A stretch of 64,000 nucleotides of DNA from the NCBI RefSeq assembly GCF_048006345.1, contig NZ_CP180351.1, forward strand, positions 1,116,001 to 1,180,000, written 5' to 3'. A program made the position numbers and the translations under genes. Each line of letters begins with the position of its first letter. Position 1 is the first letter of the stretch. Below are positions 1 through 8,376 of this stretch, in pieces. The notes under the pieces are model-generated. The model worked only from the letters and a program-made list of their open reading frames with translations, had not been told where the DNA came from and did no database searches. Source of the stretch: Marivita sp030148515. Its GTDB lineage: Bacteria; Pseudomonadota; Alphaproteobacteria; Rhodobacterales; Rhodobacteraceae.

Positions 1-1
1 C

Positions 2-760
2 GATCCGCAAACGCTGCGCCACGCCGAGGACACCCATGTGCATGACCTTTGGGCCGGGGCTGTTCAGGCAGGGGCGCTGCTCTTGCACGCGCATTTCCCG
101 CGATCTTACGTAGATGCGAACCGCGCATCCGACGATATGGACCCTGCAGCGATTGAGGGGGTGTATCCCGAATCGCTGAACCCGTCGATCAAAAGCCAGC
201 TTGGCATTGGCCTCTGCTGGACACGCGTGCCACCGGACGGAGGGCCGCTGTATGACCGCCCACTGACCTCAGACGAGGTCTACGCGCGGGTGACCAACTA
301 CCACCGCCCGTACCAGACCAAGCTTCGGTCACTCTTGGATGCCGCACACGCGCACTGGGGCACGGTCTGGCACGTAAACTGCCATTCGATGCAAGAGGTG
401 GCGTCAGCCATGTCGACGCAGGACAAGGGTACCCCGCGCCCCGACTTCGTGCTGGGCGACCGGGATGGGACCGCCTGTGCCCCTGCCTTCACCGCAGCAG
501 TCGAGAGCTTTCTGACCGGACGGGGCTACAGCGTGGCCATCAACGATCCCTATAAGGGAATGGAACTGGTCCGCGCGAATGGCGCGCCAGCCGAAGGTCG
601 GCATTCGCTCCAGATCGAGGTCAATCGCAAGCTCTATATGGACGAGCGCACCCGCGAACCGAATGCCGGGTATGATGCTTTGAAAGCCACCTTCTCGGAT
701 CTGTCCCGCCATCTGGCCGACCATGTCGCTGCGGCCCTCAAGGAAAGCTTTGCGCAATGA
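2..760 (+). CDS. N-formylglutamate amidohydrolase family protein, 5' partial
   Basis: The gene runs in from the left edge: the frame is open from base 2, and residues such as EDTHV and the later AHFPRSYVDANR match the body of the FGase (N-formylglutamate deformylase, HutG-like) family, so the GTG at 38 is internal and the true start lies outside the window. The family removes N-formyl or related N-acyl groups from amino acids with a metal ion; the segment WHVNCHSMQ carries the conserved histidines. The stop overlaps the ATG of the next gene (ATGA), so the two are almost certainly co-transcribed. The substrate is not determinable here. The classical role is the last step of histidine degradation, but no hut gene is visible, and a role with the neighbouring N-demethylation genes is an inference. 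Confidence 0.8.
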   Translation, partial: DPQTLRHAEDTHVHDLWAGAVQAGALLLHAHFPRSYVDANRASDDMDPAAIEGVYPESLNPSIKSQLGIGLCWTRVPPDGGPLYDRPLTSDEVYARVTNYHRPYQTKLRSLLDAAHAHWGTVWHVNCHSMQEVASAMSTQDKGTPRPDFVLGDRDGTACAPAFTAAVESFLTGRGYSVAINDPYKGMELVRANGAPAEGRHSLQIEVNRKLYMDERTREPNAGYDALKATFSDLSRHLADHVAAALKESFAQ

Positions 761-1734
761 GCTCTGCAACAGGTTTGCCCAATATCTATTCGGTCGAACT
801 GTCCCCGCCGGACATCTCCGGCTACGCGTCTGGCAACACAGGCATCCCCTATGTCTGGACCTTTGACAGTGGTGTGGCAGGTCCGCATGTGGCGATCACT
901 GCCGTGGTGCATGGCAATGAACCTTGCGGTGCCATCGCCATTGATTGGCTGATGCAGATGAACCTGCGCCCGCTGAGAGGCGCGCTGTCCTTCGCATTTG
1001 TGAACATCGCGGCATACGAGGCGTTCGATCCCGAAGTGCCGGATGCCACGCGCTGGGTCGAAGAGGATTTCAACCGTCTTTGGGGCGAGGGCGTTCTTGA
1101 TGATCCTGATCGCCGTGTGACACCGGAAGTGGAGCGTGCGCGGGAGATCCGCCCGTGGCTCAGCACGGTCGATCTGCTGCTCGACATCCATTCCATGCAG
1201 CACAAGACCGACCCGCTGATCATCGCCGGACCCACTGTAAAAGGACGAACGCTTGGCGGGCAGATCGGTTGGCCGGGGATCGTCGTGACCGACAAGGGCC
1301 ATGCCGAAGGGCAGCGGATGCGGGATTTCGCGGATTTCGCCGACCCGGCATCAGCCCGCAACGCGGCATTGGTCGAATGTGGTCAGCATTGGGAAGCCGA
1401 GGCGGCCGACGTGGCCAAGGATTGCTGCATCGGTTTCCTGCGCGCCACAGGTGCTGTCGCGCCCGATTTCCAGCAGGATCGCATGAACGCGCGTCCGCCT
1501 AAGCCTGAGACAAAGTATTACGAGGTGATGCAGCCCGTCACTATAGAAACCGACAACTTCCGCTTTGCGCAGGATTGGCGCGGGTTCGAACACCTTAAGC
1601 AAGGCACGCTGATCGGCCATGACGGAGACCGCGAGGTTCTCGCGCCGCATGACCCGACGGTGCTCATCATGCCGTCGCGGCGGCTTTGGCCGGGCAAGAC
1701 AGCGGTGCGCCTTGCCCGACCGATTGAGGGCTGA
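757..1734 (+). CDS. Succinylglutamate desuccinylase/aspartoacylase family protein
   Basis: A 325-residue member of the AstE/AspA zinc carboxypeptidase-like family. The metal site is visible as HGNEPCG near residue 50 (His and Glu ligands) and as DIHSMQ near residue 145 (His ligand), with the family's DFNRLW motif between them. Such enzymes hydrolyse the amide bond of N-acyl amino acids (N-acetylaspartate, N-succinylglutamate). It starts at an ATG overlapping the previous stop by four bases, giving a two-gene amidohydrolase/deacylase operon. Downstream it faces the convergent reductase gene with an 18-base gap. The exact acyl amino acid is unknown. The pairing of two N-acyl-amino-acid hydrolases suggests they treat the same or successive compounds. 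Confidence 0.8.
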   Translation: MSSATGLPNIYSVELSPPDISGYASGNTGIPYVWTFDSGVAGPHVAITAVVHGNEPCGAIAIDWLMQMNLRPLRGALSFAFVNIAAYEAFDPEVPDATRWVEEDFNRLWGEGVLDDPDRRVTPEVERAREIRPWLSTVDLLLDIHSMQHKTDPLIIAGPTVKGRTLGGQIGWPGIVVTDKGHAEGQRMRDFADFADPASARNAALVECGQHWEAEAADVAKDCCIGFLRATGAVAPDFQQDRMNARPPKPETKYYEVMQPVTIETDNFRFAQDWRGFEHLKQGTLIGHDGDREVLAPHDPTVLIMPSRRLWPGKTAVRLARPIEG

Positions 1735-1752
1735 AACTTTCGCGCGGTCGGG

Positions 1753-2838
1753 TCAGACGTCGATCTCGACCGCGCCGATGGGCTTGGAACAGCAGGCCAG
1801 AATGTAGCCGCTGTCGATGTCGTCCTGCGAGATACCGCCGTTATGGACCATATGCACCTCGCCGGCGGTCTTGCGGATCTTGCAGGTGCCACAGACACCA
1901 AAGGTGCAACCCGACGGGATGACGATCCCCGCACCGCGTGCGACCGCCAGAACCGTATCGGTTTCCATGCACTCTGCCGTGACATCTGATCGTGCGAAAA
2001 CGACACTGGCCGTGGCGCTGTCATCCGGGATCACATCGTCATGGTCGGGAAGTTGCTCTTCCTTCTTGACCGGGGCGACAAAGCTTTCCTGATGGTACCG
2101 CTCCATGTCGTAGCCCAGACCGATCAGCATGTCGCGCACCGCGTCCAGGAATGGTTCCGGCCCGCAGCAATAGACCTCGCGCTCGAGATAGTCGCCTGCG
2201 ATCAGACCGATCATCAACTGGTTCAACCGCCCGCGAAACCCGGTCCAAACGCGGTAGGGGTCGTCTTCCTCGACAATGAAGAACAGCTTGATTGACGGAA
2301 CGCGGCTGGCCATCTGCTCCAGCCGTTGGCGACAGATGATGTCCTGAGGGCGCTGCGCGCAGTTGACAAAAACCACGTCGATATCGGTTCCCCGGTCATA
2401 GAGATAAGTGGTCATCGACAGCGATGGCGTGATGCCGGACCCGGCCGAGAGGAAAAGGTATTTCTTCTTGGTCGCGCGGGGTAGGGTGAAGATACCCGCT
2501 GGTCCCGTCGCCTTGATCTGCATGCCCGGCTTCAGATGATCCAGCATCCAGCGCGTGCCAATACTGCCGGACTGCGCCTTGACCGTGACCGCGATGGTCA
2601 GAGGCCGCGACGGCGAGGAGGAGATTGTGTAGGTCTTCCATAGAGTGCCGCCGGGCACCGGCAATTCCAACGTCAGGAATTGCCCTGGCTCATAGCGGAA
2701 CTGCTTGCCCGATGGAGAGACAAAGCTGAAGGTCGCTGTGTTTGGCGCTTCGGGCACCACGGCACAGCAGACCAACGGTTCAGCATCGGTCCAGATGCCG
2801 GCATCGGCGGTGGCGGTCAGATCGGCATCGAGGGCCAT
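1753..2838 (-). CDS. Ferredoxin-NAD(P)H reductase partner of Rieske oxygenase (GbcB-like)
   Basis: A 361-residue electron-transfer reductase. It has an N-terminal FAD-binding barrel (RYEPGQFLTL near residue 50, TYTISSSPS near 75), a nucleotide-binding domain (LFLSAGSGITP near 130) and a C-terminal plant-type [2Fe-2S] domain with cysteines in GCTFGVCGTC plus a distal CC. This layout is that of GbcB and of reductases that feed Rieske N-demethylases. It would pass electrons from NAD(P)H to the Rieske protein encoded just upstream, four bases away on the same strand. The ATG at 2838 has a GGAA ribosome site. Annotation pipelines often call this family 'hybrid-cluster NAD(P)-dependent oxidoreductase'. 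The link to the oxygenase rests on adjacency and domain fit. Confidence 0.85.
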   Translation of the reverse strand: MALDADLTATADAGIWTDAEPLVCCAVVPEAPNTATFSFVSPSGKQFRYEPGQFLTLELPVPGGTLWKTYTISSSPSRPLTIAVTVKAQSGSIGTRWMLDHLKPGMQIKATGPAGIFTLPRATKKKYLFLSAGSGITPSLSMTTYLYDRGTDIDVVFVNCAQRPQDIICRQRLEQMASRVPSIKLFFIVEEDDPYRVWTGFRGRLNQLMIGLIAGDYLEREVYCCGPEPFLDAVRDMLIGLGYDMERYHQESFVAPVKKEEQLPDHDDVIPDDSATASVVFARSDVTAECMETDTVLAVARGAGIVIPSGCTFGVCGTCKIRKTAGEVHMVHNGGISQDDIDSGYILACCSKPIGAVEIDV

Positions 2839-2842
2839 AGGG

Positions 2843-4084
2843 TCATTCCGCCGCGATCGGGGTCGCGCCGCCGGTGATCCCTCGGATCATCGTGGTCGCG
2901 TACCAGTCGGTGAACTGGATGTTGCCGCCCTCATGGGTGGGCGAATAGGGACCCGGCGTATAGGCGGGGGATTGGATGCCACGCTGGTTGTTCTCGACCA
3001 CCTCGCGGTCCTCGTCATTGGTGGCAAGCCACACTTCGGTCAGGCGCTTGAGGTCGTAATCCTGCCCTTCGACCGCGTCCTTGTGGACCAGCCATTTGGT
3101 GCAGACTTCGGTCTCCATCGCGCTGATCGGTGTCACGCGGAACAGCAGGATATGATCCGACAGGAAGTGGTTCCAGCAGCCCGGATACTTGTACTTGAGC
3201 AGCGACCCTGCATCCTTGAACGGGATCGAGGAGTTGGGCTTTGCCACCGCGACCTTGCCGTTCATCGTATAGCTTTCTGCGCTGTCGAGCAGCGGCGTGC
3301 GCACATAGCGCCAATCGCCCAGCGCTGATTCAAGAAAGGCCGATGGTGCGCCCACCGCTTCGCAGCGGGTGATGTGGTTCGACGCCACCTCCGACAGAAC
3401 GCCCGAATTGTCCGACCCGATATAGCGCGGGTCTTCGGGGAAAGTGCGGCAGAGCGACGGGTGGTTGCCCGAGCAATGGTAGCACTCCCGGTTGTTCTCC
3501 CACACCAGCTTCCAGTTGCCATGTTCCACGATGGTGCTCTCAAACGCGACCTTGGAATTCTCCAGATCATGCGGCGCAAGATAGCGCGCGGTCTGGGCGG
3601 CAAACTCGGTGATATCAGGCGCATCATCCGCAAGGCAGATATAGACCATACCGGACAGGTTGCGACAGTGGACCTGTTTCAGCCCATGTTTCGAAGGATC
3701 GAAATCCGGCCCCATGTCGCGCGCCCAAAGCAGCTTGCCGTCCAGTTCGTAGGTCCACTGGTGGTAGGGGCAAACGAGCTTGGGGTTCGATCCTTTCTTC
3801 GACTTGCACAGAACCGACCCGCGATGGCGGCAGGAATTGTGGAAGGCGCGGATCTCGTTGTCGTTGCCGCGCACAATCACCACCGAATAAGCACCAACGT
3901 CGTGAACGACGTAATTGCCCGGCTTCGGGATTTCGCAGGAGGGCAGCACGAACAGCCACTCGCGATACCAGATCCGCTCCATATCCGCCTGAAAGACGCC
4001 GGGGTCGCAATAGAGATCCTGAGCGAGGGAATGCGCCGGTTTGCGACGCATCAACGTGGACAAGACATCGGCTTCACGCAGCAT
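2843..4084 (-). CDS. Rieske [2Fe-2S] oxygenase, quaternary-amine N-demethylase type (GbcA/Stc2-like)
   Basis: A 413-residue ring-hydroxylating-type oxygenase alpha subunit. The Rieske cluster ligands are C85 and H87 (SCRHRG) and C105 and H108 (VCPYHQW). The mononuclear iron site is ENNRECYHC..NHP, with H203 and H208, which is the pattern of glycine betaine monooxygenase GbcA. The family removes an N-methyl group from glycine betaine, proline betaine (stachydrine) or similar compounds as formaldehyde. The ATG at 4084 was chosen because TAGGTG lies just upstream and the Rieske alignment begins soon after; an in-frame extension to 4174 is unlikely. It lies between its presumed reductase and a flavoprotein that would take the next demethylation. 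Glycine betaine versus proline or hydroxyproline betaine cannot be decided from sequence alone. Confidence 0.85.
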   Translation of the reverse strand: MLREADVLSTLMRRKPAHSLAQDLYCDPGVFQADMERIWYREWLFVLPSCEIPKPGNYVVHDVGAYSVVIVRGNDNEIRAFHNSCRHRGSVLCKSKKGSNPKLVCPYHQWTYELDGKLLWARDMGPDFDPSKHGLKQVHCRNLSGMVYICLADDAPDITEFAAQTARYLAPHDLENSKVAFESTIVEHGNWKLVWENNRECYHCSGNHPSLCRTFPEDPRYIGSDNSGVLSEVASNHITRCEAVGAPSAFLESALGDWRYVRTPLLDSAESYTMNGKVAVAKPNSSIPFKDAGSLLKYKYPGCWNHFLSDHILLFRVTPISAMETEVCTKWLVHKDAVEGQDYDLKRLTEVWLATNDEDREVVENNQRGIQSPAYTPGPYSPTHEGGNIQFTDWYATTMIRGITGGATPIAAE

Positions 4085-4197
4085 GGGACACCTATGAATA
4101 TGGTCTCTCGCCAATCGGCGATGGGATGAAATGGGGGTGGGCCAAAGCCCGGCTTTCTGATCGCGCAATCGCACGCAAGGCGACGGCCCACGTCATG

Positions 4198-4227
4198 ATT
4201 TGCGACGCCGCAAATTCAGTTTGCGAC
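4198..4227. promoter_or_regulatory. Candidate operator upstream of the Rieske oxygenase gene
   Basis: A 7-base perfect inverted repeat, ATTTGCG-ACGC-CGCAAAT (4198-4215), is followed by a second copy of TTTGCGAC at 4220-4227, exactly 21 bases from the first. It lies about 115-145 bases upstream of the oxygenase ATG in a 251-base intergenic region that otherwise holds no gene. Symmetry and two-turn phasing suggest a regulator site. The regulator is unknown; the broken TetR gene next to the island is one candidate. Confidence 0.35.
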
Positions 4228-4335
4228 CCGCGTCTCGTTGCGGTTTCCCAAGCGTCGGTTTCGCGTGAAAACAGGGCGCAAAAGGAGCGCTCGACCAGCA
4301 GAAAATTGCCTCATTAATCGGCATCTGCATGCGCC

Positions 4336-6381
4336 TCAGATGTCCTTAACCAGACGCAGCGCGTCATAGATCGCGGCGTGAGTGTTGCGGGCGCTGACCG
4401 CGTCGCCGATGCGGAACAGTTGGAACGTGCCGCTCTCGTTACGGGTCACATCCTGCGGCTGGCCGTCGATCAACGCGTCGTAATCCACCGCCCCACCGTT
4501 CGACGACAATGGCTTGAGCGCGAAATACAAATCGTCCAGCGGAATCGTCCCGTAGTTCACCACCACCTGATCATAGGTTTTTTCGCTGGTGTGATCGCTG
4601 TAATCCGTGCCGATCACCGCCTTCAGGCGGTTGCCGTCGCGCATCACGTCCTTGAGCCGTCGGGTTACGGTGAAGGTCACGTCCTTGTCCTGAAGCGCGC
4701 GCATATAGGGCACAAGGTTCATCGCCATCACATCGGGCGCGAAGGTGCGGTCGGGTGTCATGATCTCAACCGTGCTGCCTGCATTCGCAGCCACTTCGGC
4801 GGCCATGAGGGCAGGGTGGTCGCCGCTTTCATCGTAGATCAGAACCGACTGCCCGGGTTTCACGTCGCCCGCGATGATGTCCCAGGACGAGGTGACAAGC
4901 TCGTTCTCACGCCCAGCCTCGAAAAGCTCCGTATTGGGTAGCCCCCCAGTTGCGACGATCACGACGTCGGGGGTGAGCGCAATCACATCCTCGGCCTCGG
5001 CCCAAGTGTTGAAGCGGAAGTCCACATCGCGTGCGGCGCATTGTGCCATCCGCCAATCGATGATGCCGATCATCTCGCGGCGGCGTGGGTTCTGCGCGGT
5101 CAGGCGAACCTGACCACCGGGATCGGGCTGCGCCTCGAACACCGTCACGTCATGCCCCCGCTCAGACGCCACCCGCGCCGCTTCAAGCCCTGCCGGACCC
5201 GCGCCCACGATCACCACTTTCTTGCGGGTCTCAGCAGGCGTGATCTCGTGCGGCATTGTCAGCTCACGGCCCGTGGCCGGGTTGTGAATGCACAGCGCTT
5301 CACCTGCGGCATAGATACGATCCAGACAGTAGGTCGCGCCGACACACGGGCGGATATCATCCTCGCGCCCTTCGATGATCTTTTTCACGATATGCGGATC
5401 GGCCATGTGAGCACGGGTCATACCGACCATGTCCAACAGACCCGCCTGTACCGCATGGCGCGCCGTTGCCACATCAGGGATGCGCGCGGCGTGGAAGGTG
5501 GGCATGCCGGTGGCAGCACGAACGGCACCCGCGAAATCCAGATGCGGCGCGCTTTTCATGCCCTGCACCGGGATCACGTCGGTCATTGCGGGATCGGTGT
5601 GGATACGACCCCGGATCACATTCAGGAAATCCACCATACCGGTCGCGGCCAGCCGTCTCGAGATTTCGATGCCTTCCTCACGGGTGATCCCGCCCGCCTC
5701 GGCCTCGTCTGCCGTATAGCGCAGACCGACGATGAAATCGTCGCCTACGCGCTTGCGAATGCCACGGAGCACGTCGAGCAGCAGCTTCATCCGGCTGTCG
5801 AGCGTCTGGCCCCCATAAGGCCCGTCCAGATCGTTGGTCAGCGGCGACCAGAACTGGTCAAGCAGGTGGCCGTAGACCTGCAATTCGATCCCGTCCATGC
5901 CCCCTTCCTTCATCCGCTCTGTGGCATCGGCGAAATCGGTGATGATGCGCTCAATGTCCCAGTCTTCGGCCAGCTTGGGAAACGCCTTGTGTGCCGGTTC
6001 GCGGTGTTTGGACGAGGAAACGGAGGGCAGCCAGTTGCCCTTGTTCCAGGTGGTTCGGCGTCCCAGATGGGTCAACTGGATCATCACCGCGCAGCCGTGG
6101 TCGTGGCAGGCATCAGTGAGTTGACGTATATAGGGCACGACCTCGTCCTTGTAGGCGAGGATATTGTTGAAAACGGGTGGGCTGTCCTTGGACACCGCTG
6201 CCGATCCCGCCGTCATCGCCAGCGCAACTCCTGCCTTGGCGCGTTCGGCGTGATAGGCCGCATAGCGCGTTTTTGGCATGCCGTCTTCGGGATAGGCGGG
6301 TTCGTGGCTGGTGGTCATGATGCGGTTGCGCAGCGTCAGATGCTTGAGCTGATAGGGCTGCAGAAGAGGGTCGTTGGACAT
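4336..6381 (-). CDS. NADH:flavin oxidoreductase, secondary/tertiary amine N-demethylase type (StcD/DgcA-like)
   Basis: A 681-residue two-domain flavoprotein. An old-yellow-enzyme-like FMN barrel covers about residues 5-380 (LKHLTLRNRI at the start). A FAD/NAD(P)-binding domain starts near residue 395 (VVIVGAGPAGLEAARVA). Between them lie C-x5-C and a third cysteine (PCVGATYC...LCIHNP), which keeps three of the four 4Fe-4S cysteines of trimethylamine dehydrogenase; as I recall, DgcA-type proteins share this pattern. StcD and DgcA oxidise N-methylproline or dimethylglycine, releasing formaldehyde. The ATG at 6381 was chosen for its GGAG site five bases upstream and the usual family start; the frame stays open to 6597 but the extra part runs into the divergent TetR gene. 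Together with the Rieske pair it could demethylate a betaine stepwise to a free amino acid. Confidence 0.8.
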   Translation of the reverse strand: MSNDPLLQPYQLKHLTLRNRIMTTSHEPAYPEDGMPKTRYAAYHAERAKAGVALAMTAGSAAVSKDSPPVFNNILAYKDEVVPYIRQLTDACHDHGCAVMIQLTHLGRRTTWNKGNWLPSVSSSKHREPAHKAFPKLAEDWDIERIITDFADATERMKEGGMDGIELQVYGHLLDQFWSPLTNDLDGPYGGQTLDSRMKLLLDVLRGIRKRVGDDFIVGLRYTADEAEAGGITREEGIEISRRLAATGMVDFLNVIRGRIHTDPAMTDVIPVQGMKSAPHLDFAGAVRAATGMPTFHAARIPDVATARHAVQAGLLDMVGMTRAHMADPHIVKKIIEGREDDIRPCVGATYCLDRIYAAGEALCIHNPATGRELTMPHEITPAETRKKVVIVGAGPAGLEAARVASERGHDVTVFEAQPDPGGQVRLTAQNPRRREMIGIIDWRMAQCAARDVDFRFNTWAEAEDVIALTPDVVIVATGGLPNTELFEAGRENELVTSSWDIIAGDVKPGQSVLIYDESGDHPALMAAEVAANAGSTVEIMTPDRTFAPDVMAMNLVPYMRALQDKDVTFTVTRRLKDVMRDGNRLKAVIGTDYSDHTSEKTYDQVVVNYGTIPLDDLYFALKPLSSNGGAVDYDALIDGQPQDVTRNESGTFQLFRIGDAVSARNTHAAIYDALRLVKDI

Positions 6382-6418
6382 GGTCACTCCGCGCGGTTTG
6401 GTCCAGCGTTGCCGTAAA

Positions 6419-6446
6419 TGTTCATACCTGTCAAGTTTGTGTTCAT
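6419..6446. promoter_or_regulatory. Divergent promoter region with direct repeat
   Basis: The 115 bases between the flavoprotein start (6381, minus) and the TetR start (6497, plus) contain TGTTCAT at 6419-6425 and again at 6440-6446, 21 bases apart. On the minus strand a perfect TTGACA lies at 6434-6429, but no good -10 box follows at 17 bases. A regulator site is plausible because TetR genes usually control their divergent neighbour; the match is modest. Confidence 0.25.
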
Positions 6447-6496
6447 CACTGACCATTTTGCTTGTCGGCGGCGACATTCGGGCGTAAATCTGCGAC

Positions 6497-7132
6497 ATGG
6501 CAGATGCTTTGGACATCGACGAAAAGGCGAAAGGCTGGCGTGGATCGCGCGAGGTCTGGCTGGCCGCGGCACGCGAGGCGTTTCTTGAGTCGGGCATCGA
6601 CGCGGTAAAGATTTAACCATTGGCCAGTCGCCTCGGCCTGTCGCGCACCAGCTTCTACTGGTTTTTCGAGGATCGGGACGCAGTGCTTCAAGCTCTGCTG
6701 GATGATTGGGAAGACACCAACACCAGGCGGATGGTTCAGGCGTCAGAGGCCTTTGCCGAAACGATTGCAGAGGCTGCGCTGAATGTCATCGCTGTATTTC
6801 TGCCCGGCGGCGGATTTGAATCCCGGCTTGATCTTGCCGTCCGAGGCTGGGCCCACCAGTCGGACACCGTCGCGGCGTCGGTCAATCGCGCCGACGAAAC
6901 GCGCCTTGCGGCGATGCGGACCATGTTCGACCGGTTTGGGTTCCCATCAGGAGAGGCGGATGTCCGCGCCCGGACGATGTACCTTGTCCAGATCGGCTAT
7001 ATCTCGATGCAGGTTCAGGAAGACCTCGGCCTGCGGCTGAAACGGATTCCCGACTACGTGAAAACCTTTACCGGTCAGGCACCTACGCAAAGCGAACTGG
7101 ACCGATTTCATGCGCGGGTCGGAAAGGGCTGA
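6497..7132 (+). pseudogene. TetR/AcrR family regulator interrupted by an in-frame stop
   Basis: Reading from the ATG at 6497 gives an N-terminal TetR helix (WLAAAREAFLESGIDAVKI), then TAA at 6614-6616 (codon 40), then PLASRLGLSRTSFYWFF and the rest of the regulator to 7132. Both halves are in one frame. The stop falls inside the helix-turn-helix, where homologs usually have Gln (as I recall, KIQPLA), so a single CAA-to-TAA change explains it. The downstream part alone could start at TTG 6620, but it would lack helix 1 and has no ribosome site. The gene diverges from the flavoprotein gene and would normally control it. I call it a pseudogene; a sequencing error or readthrough is possible. Confidence 0.75.
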
Positions 7133-7227
7133 AGTTTCTCGTTCAAGATACATGCATGGCGAACGGCCAAAACCAACCAAGCCTGCAGGGTGCAGGATAA
7201 GCTAAATTACTGCTTTCTTGGAAGTTT

Positions 7228-7302
7228 TGGCTCCGGCGGTAGGGATCGAACCTACGACCAATTGATTAACAGTCAACTGCTCTACCGCTGAGCTACGCCG
7301 GA
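7228..7302 (-). tRNA. tRNA-Asn (GTT)
   Basis: On the minus strand TCCGGCG at the 5' end pairs with CGCCGGA near the 3' end. The D-loop region is AGCTCAGCGGTAGAGC, the anticodon loop is CTGTTAA (anticodon GTT) and the T-arm is GGTTCGATCC. An encoded CCA ends at 7228. Length is 75 bases with CCA. No integrated element follows it. Confidence 0.97.
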
Positions 7303-7372
7303 ACACGAGGCGGGGTTTAGCAACAGTGTCGGACCACGTCCAGAGGGTTTTGTGAAAAAAATGTAATCGCCG

Positions 7373-8287
7373 TCACGTCAGGGCGAATTGTGCCTCGGCA
7401 CCAAGTTGTCCGATCGGGGTGACTTGGTTTTTCACATAAAGATCAATGAGATGCGCGAGAACGTTTCGCGCAGCTGCGGGAAGAAGTGCCGCGGGTGTGT
7501 CTGTGTAGATCCGCGCGGAAAGGGCCGCCGCAGTCGATGGCCCGGAGTGCAAAGCCTCCAGCACGGCGGCCTCGCGGGCCAGTCGGTGCGAGATGAGCCA
7601 GTCGAGGCGTCCAGCGGGGTCGAGGATCGGCGCACCATGGCCTGCATGGAGCACCGACCACCTCTCGGATTGCAGACGTCCACAGGAGGCCATGAAATCC
7701 GTCAGATCGCCATCGGGCGGCGAGACCAGTGAACTGGCCCACCCCATGACCAGATCGCCGCAAAACAGCGCGTCTTCCCATGCAAAGCTCAGATGATTGC
7801 CGAAATGGCCGGGCGTGTGGAGCGCACGCAGGCTCCAGCCGTCGCCGCGCACCGTGTCGCCGTCCGCAAGTGTGATGTCGGGATGAAACTCCGCATCCAC
7901 ACCTTCGCCACCCCCGACCACCCCCGTCGCTGCAAGCTCCTGCATCACCGCGCTGCGCCCGCCCGAGGCATCCGAGAACGCGTAGACCGGGGCATCGACC
8001 TGCTTTGCCAGGCTGCGGGCCAAGGGCGAATGATCGACATGGGAATGCGTCACAAGAACAGCGGAAACCCTTTCAGAACCAATGGCCTGTAGGATGGCGT
8101 TGAAGTGATCATTGTCGGCCGGGCCGGGGTCAATGATCGCAAGATCGCCGTCACCCACAAGGTACGTGTTGGTGCCGCGAAAGGTCATCGGCGACGGATT
8201 CGGCGCAAGCACGCGGCGCAGACCCGGGGCGAGCCATTCGGCCACGCCCGGTTCTGGCCGGAAATCGGGTTGGGGATCTTGCATCAT
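7373..8287 (-). CDS. Metallo-beta-lactamase-fold hydrolase with C-terminal winged helix (LACTB2-like)
   Basis: A 304-residue MBL-fold enzyme. The zinc motif THSHVDH (H-x-H-x-D-H) is near residue 98, with further ligands at HTPGHFGNH and CGDLVMG. The C-terminal 60 residues (AVLEALHSGPSTAAAL...) look like the BLACT_WH winged helix of LACTB2-type proteins. The substrate is unknown; relatives include ribonucleases and hydrolases of thioesters. The ATG pair at 8287/8284 was chosen because a longer frame to 8383 would overlap the start of the divergent kinase gene. No clear Shine-Dalgarno sequence precedes it, so the exact start is uncertain. Confidence 0.75.
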   Translation of the reverse strand: MMQDPQPDFRPEPGVAEWLAPGLRRVLAPNPSPMTFRGTNTYLVGDGDLAIIDPGPADNDHFNAILQAIGSERVSAVLVTHSHVDHSPLARSLAKQVDAPVYAFSDASGGRSAVMQELAATGVVGGGEGVDAEFHPDITLADGDTVRGDGWSLRALHTPGHFGNHLSFAWEDALFCGDLVMGWASSLVSPPDGDLTDFMASCGRLQSERWSVLHAGHGAPILDPAGRLDWLISHRLAREAAVLEALHSGPSTAAALSARIYTDTPAALLPAAARNVLAHLIDLYVKNQVTPIGQLGAEAQFALT

Positions 8288-8376
8288 GCGGGTACAGCAG
8301 CAGGGCACACGGGGAATTGCAATCCCTGATGCGGCGGGACATTCCGTTTTGCCACTGTTCAGAGTAGCGTCCCGGT

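Noticed and set aside
5041..6417. Plus-strand 458-codon frame antisense to the flavoprotein gene
   Set aside because: Same antisense effect; the minus-strand product has clear FMN and FAD motifs.
6620..7132. Intact short TetR gene starting at TTG 6620
   Set aside because: It would lack the first DNA-binding helix, which is present just upstream in the same frame, and there is no ribosome site; a broken full-length gene fits better.
7133..7372. Attachment site or island boundary at tRNA-Asn
   Set aside because: The flanks hold ordinary genes, no integrase is seen, and no repeated tRNA 3' end was found in the window.
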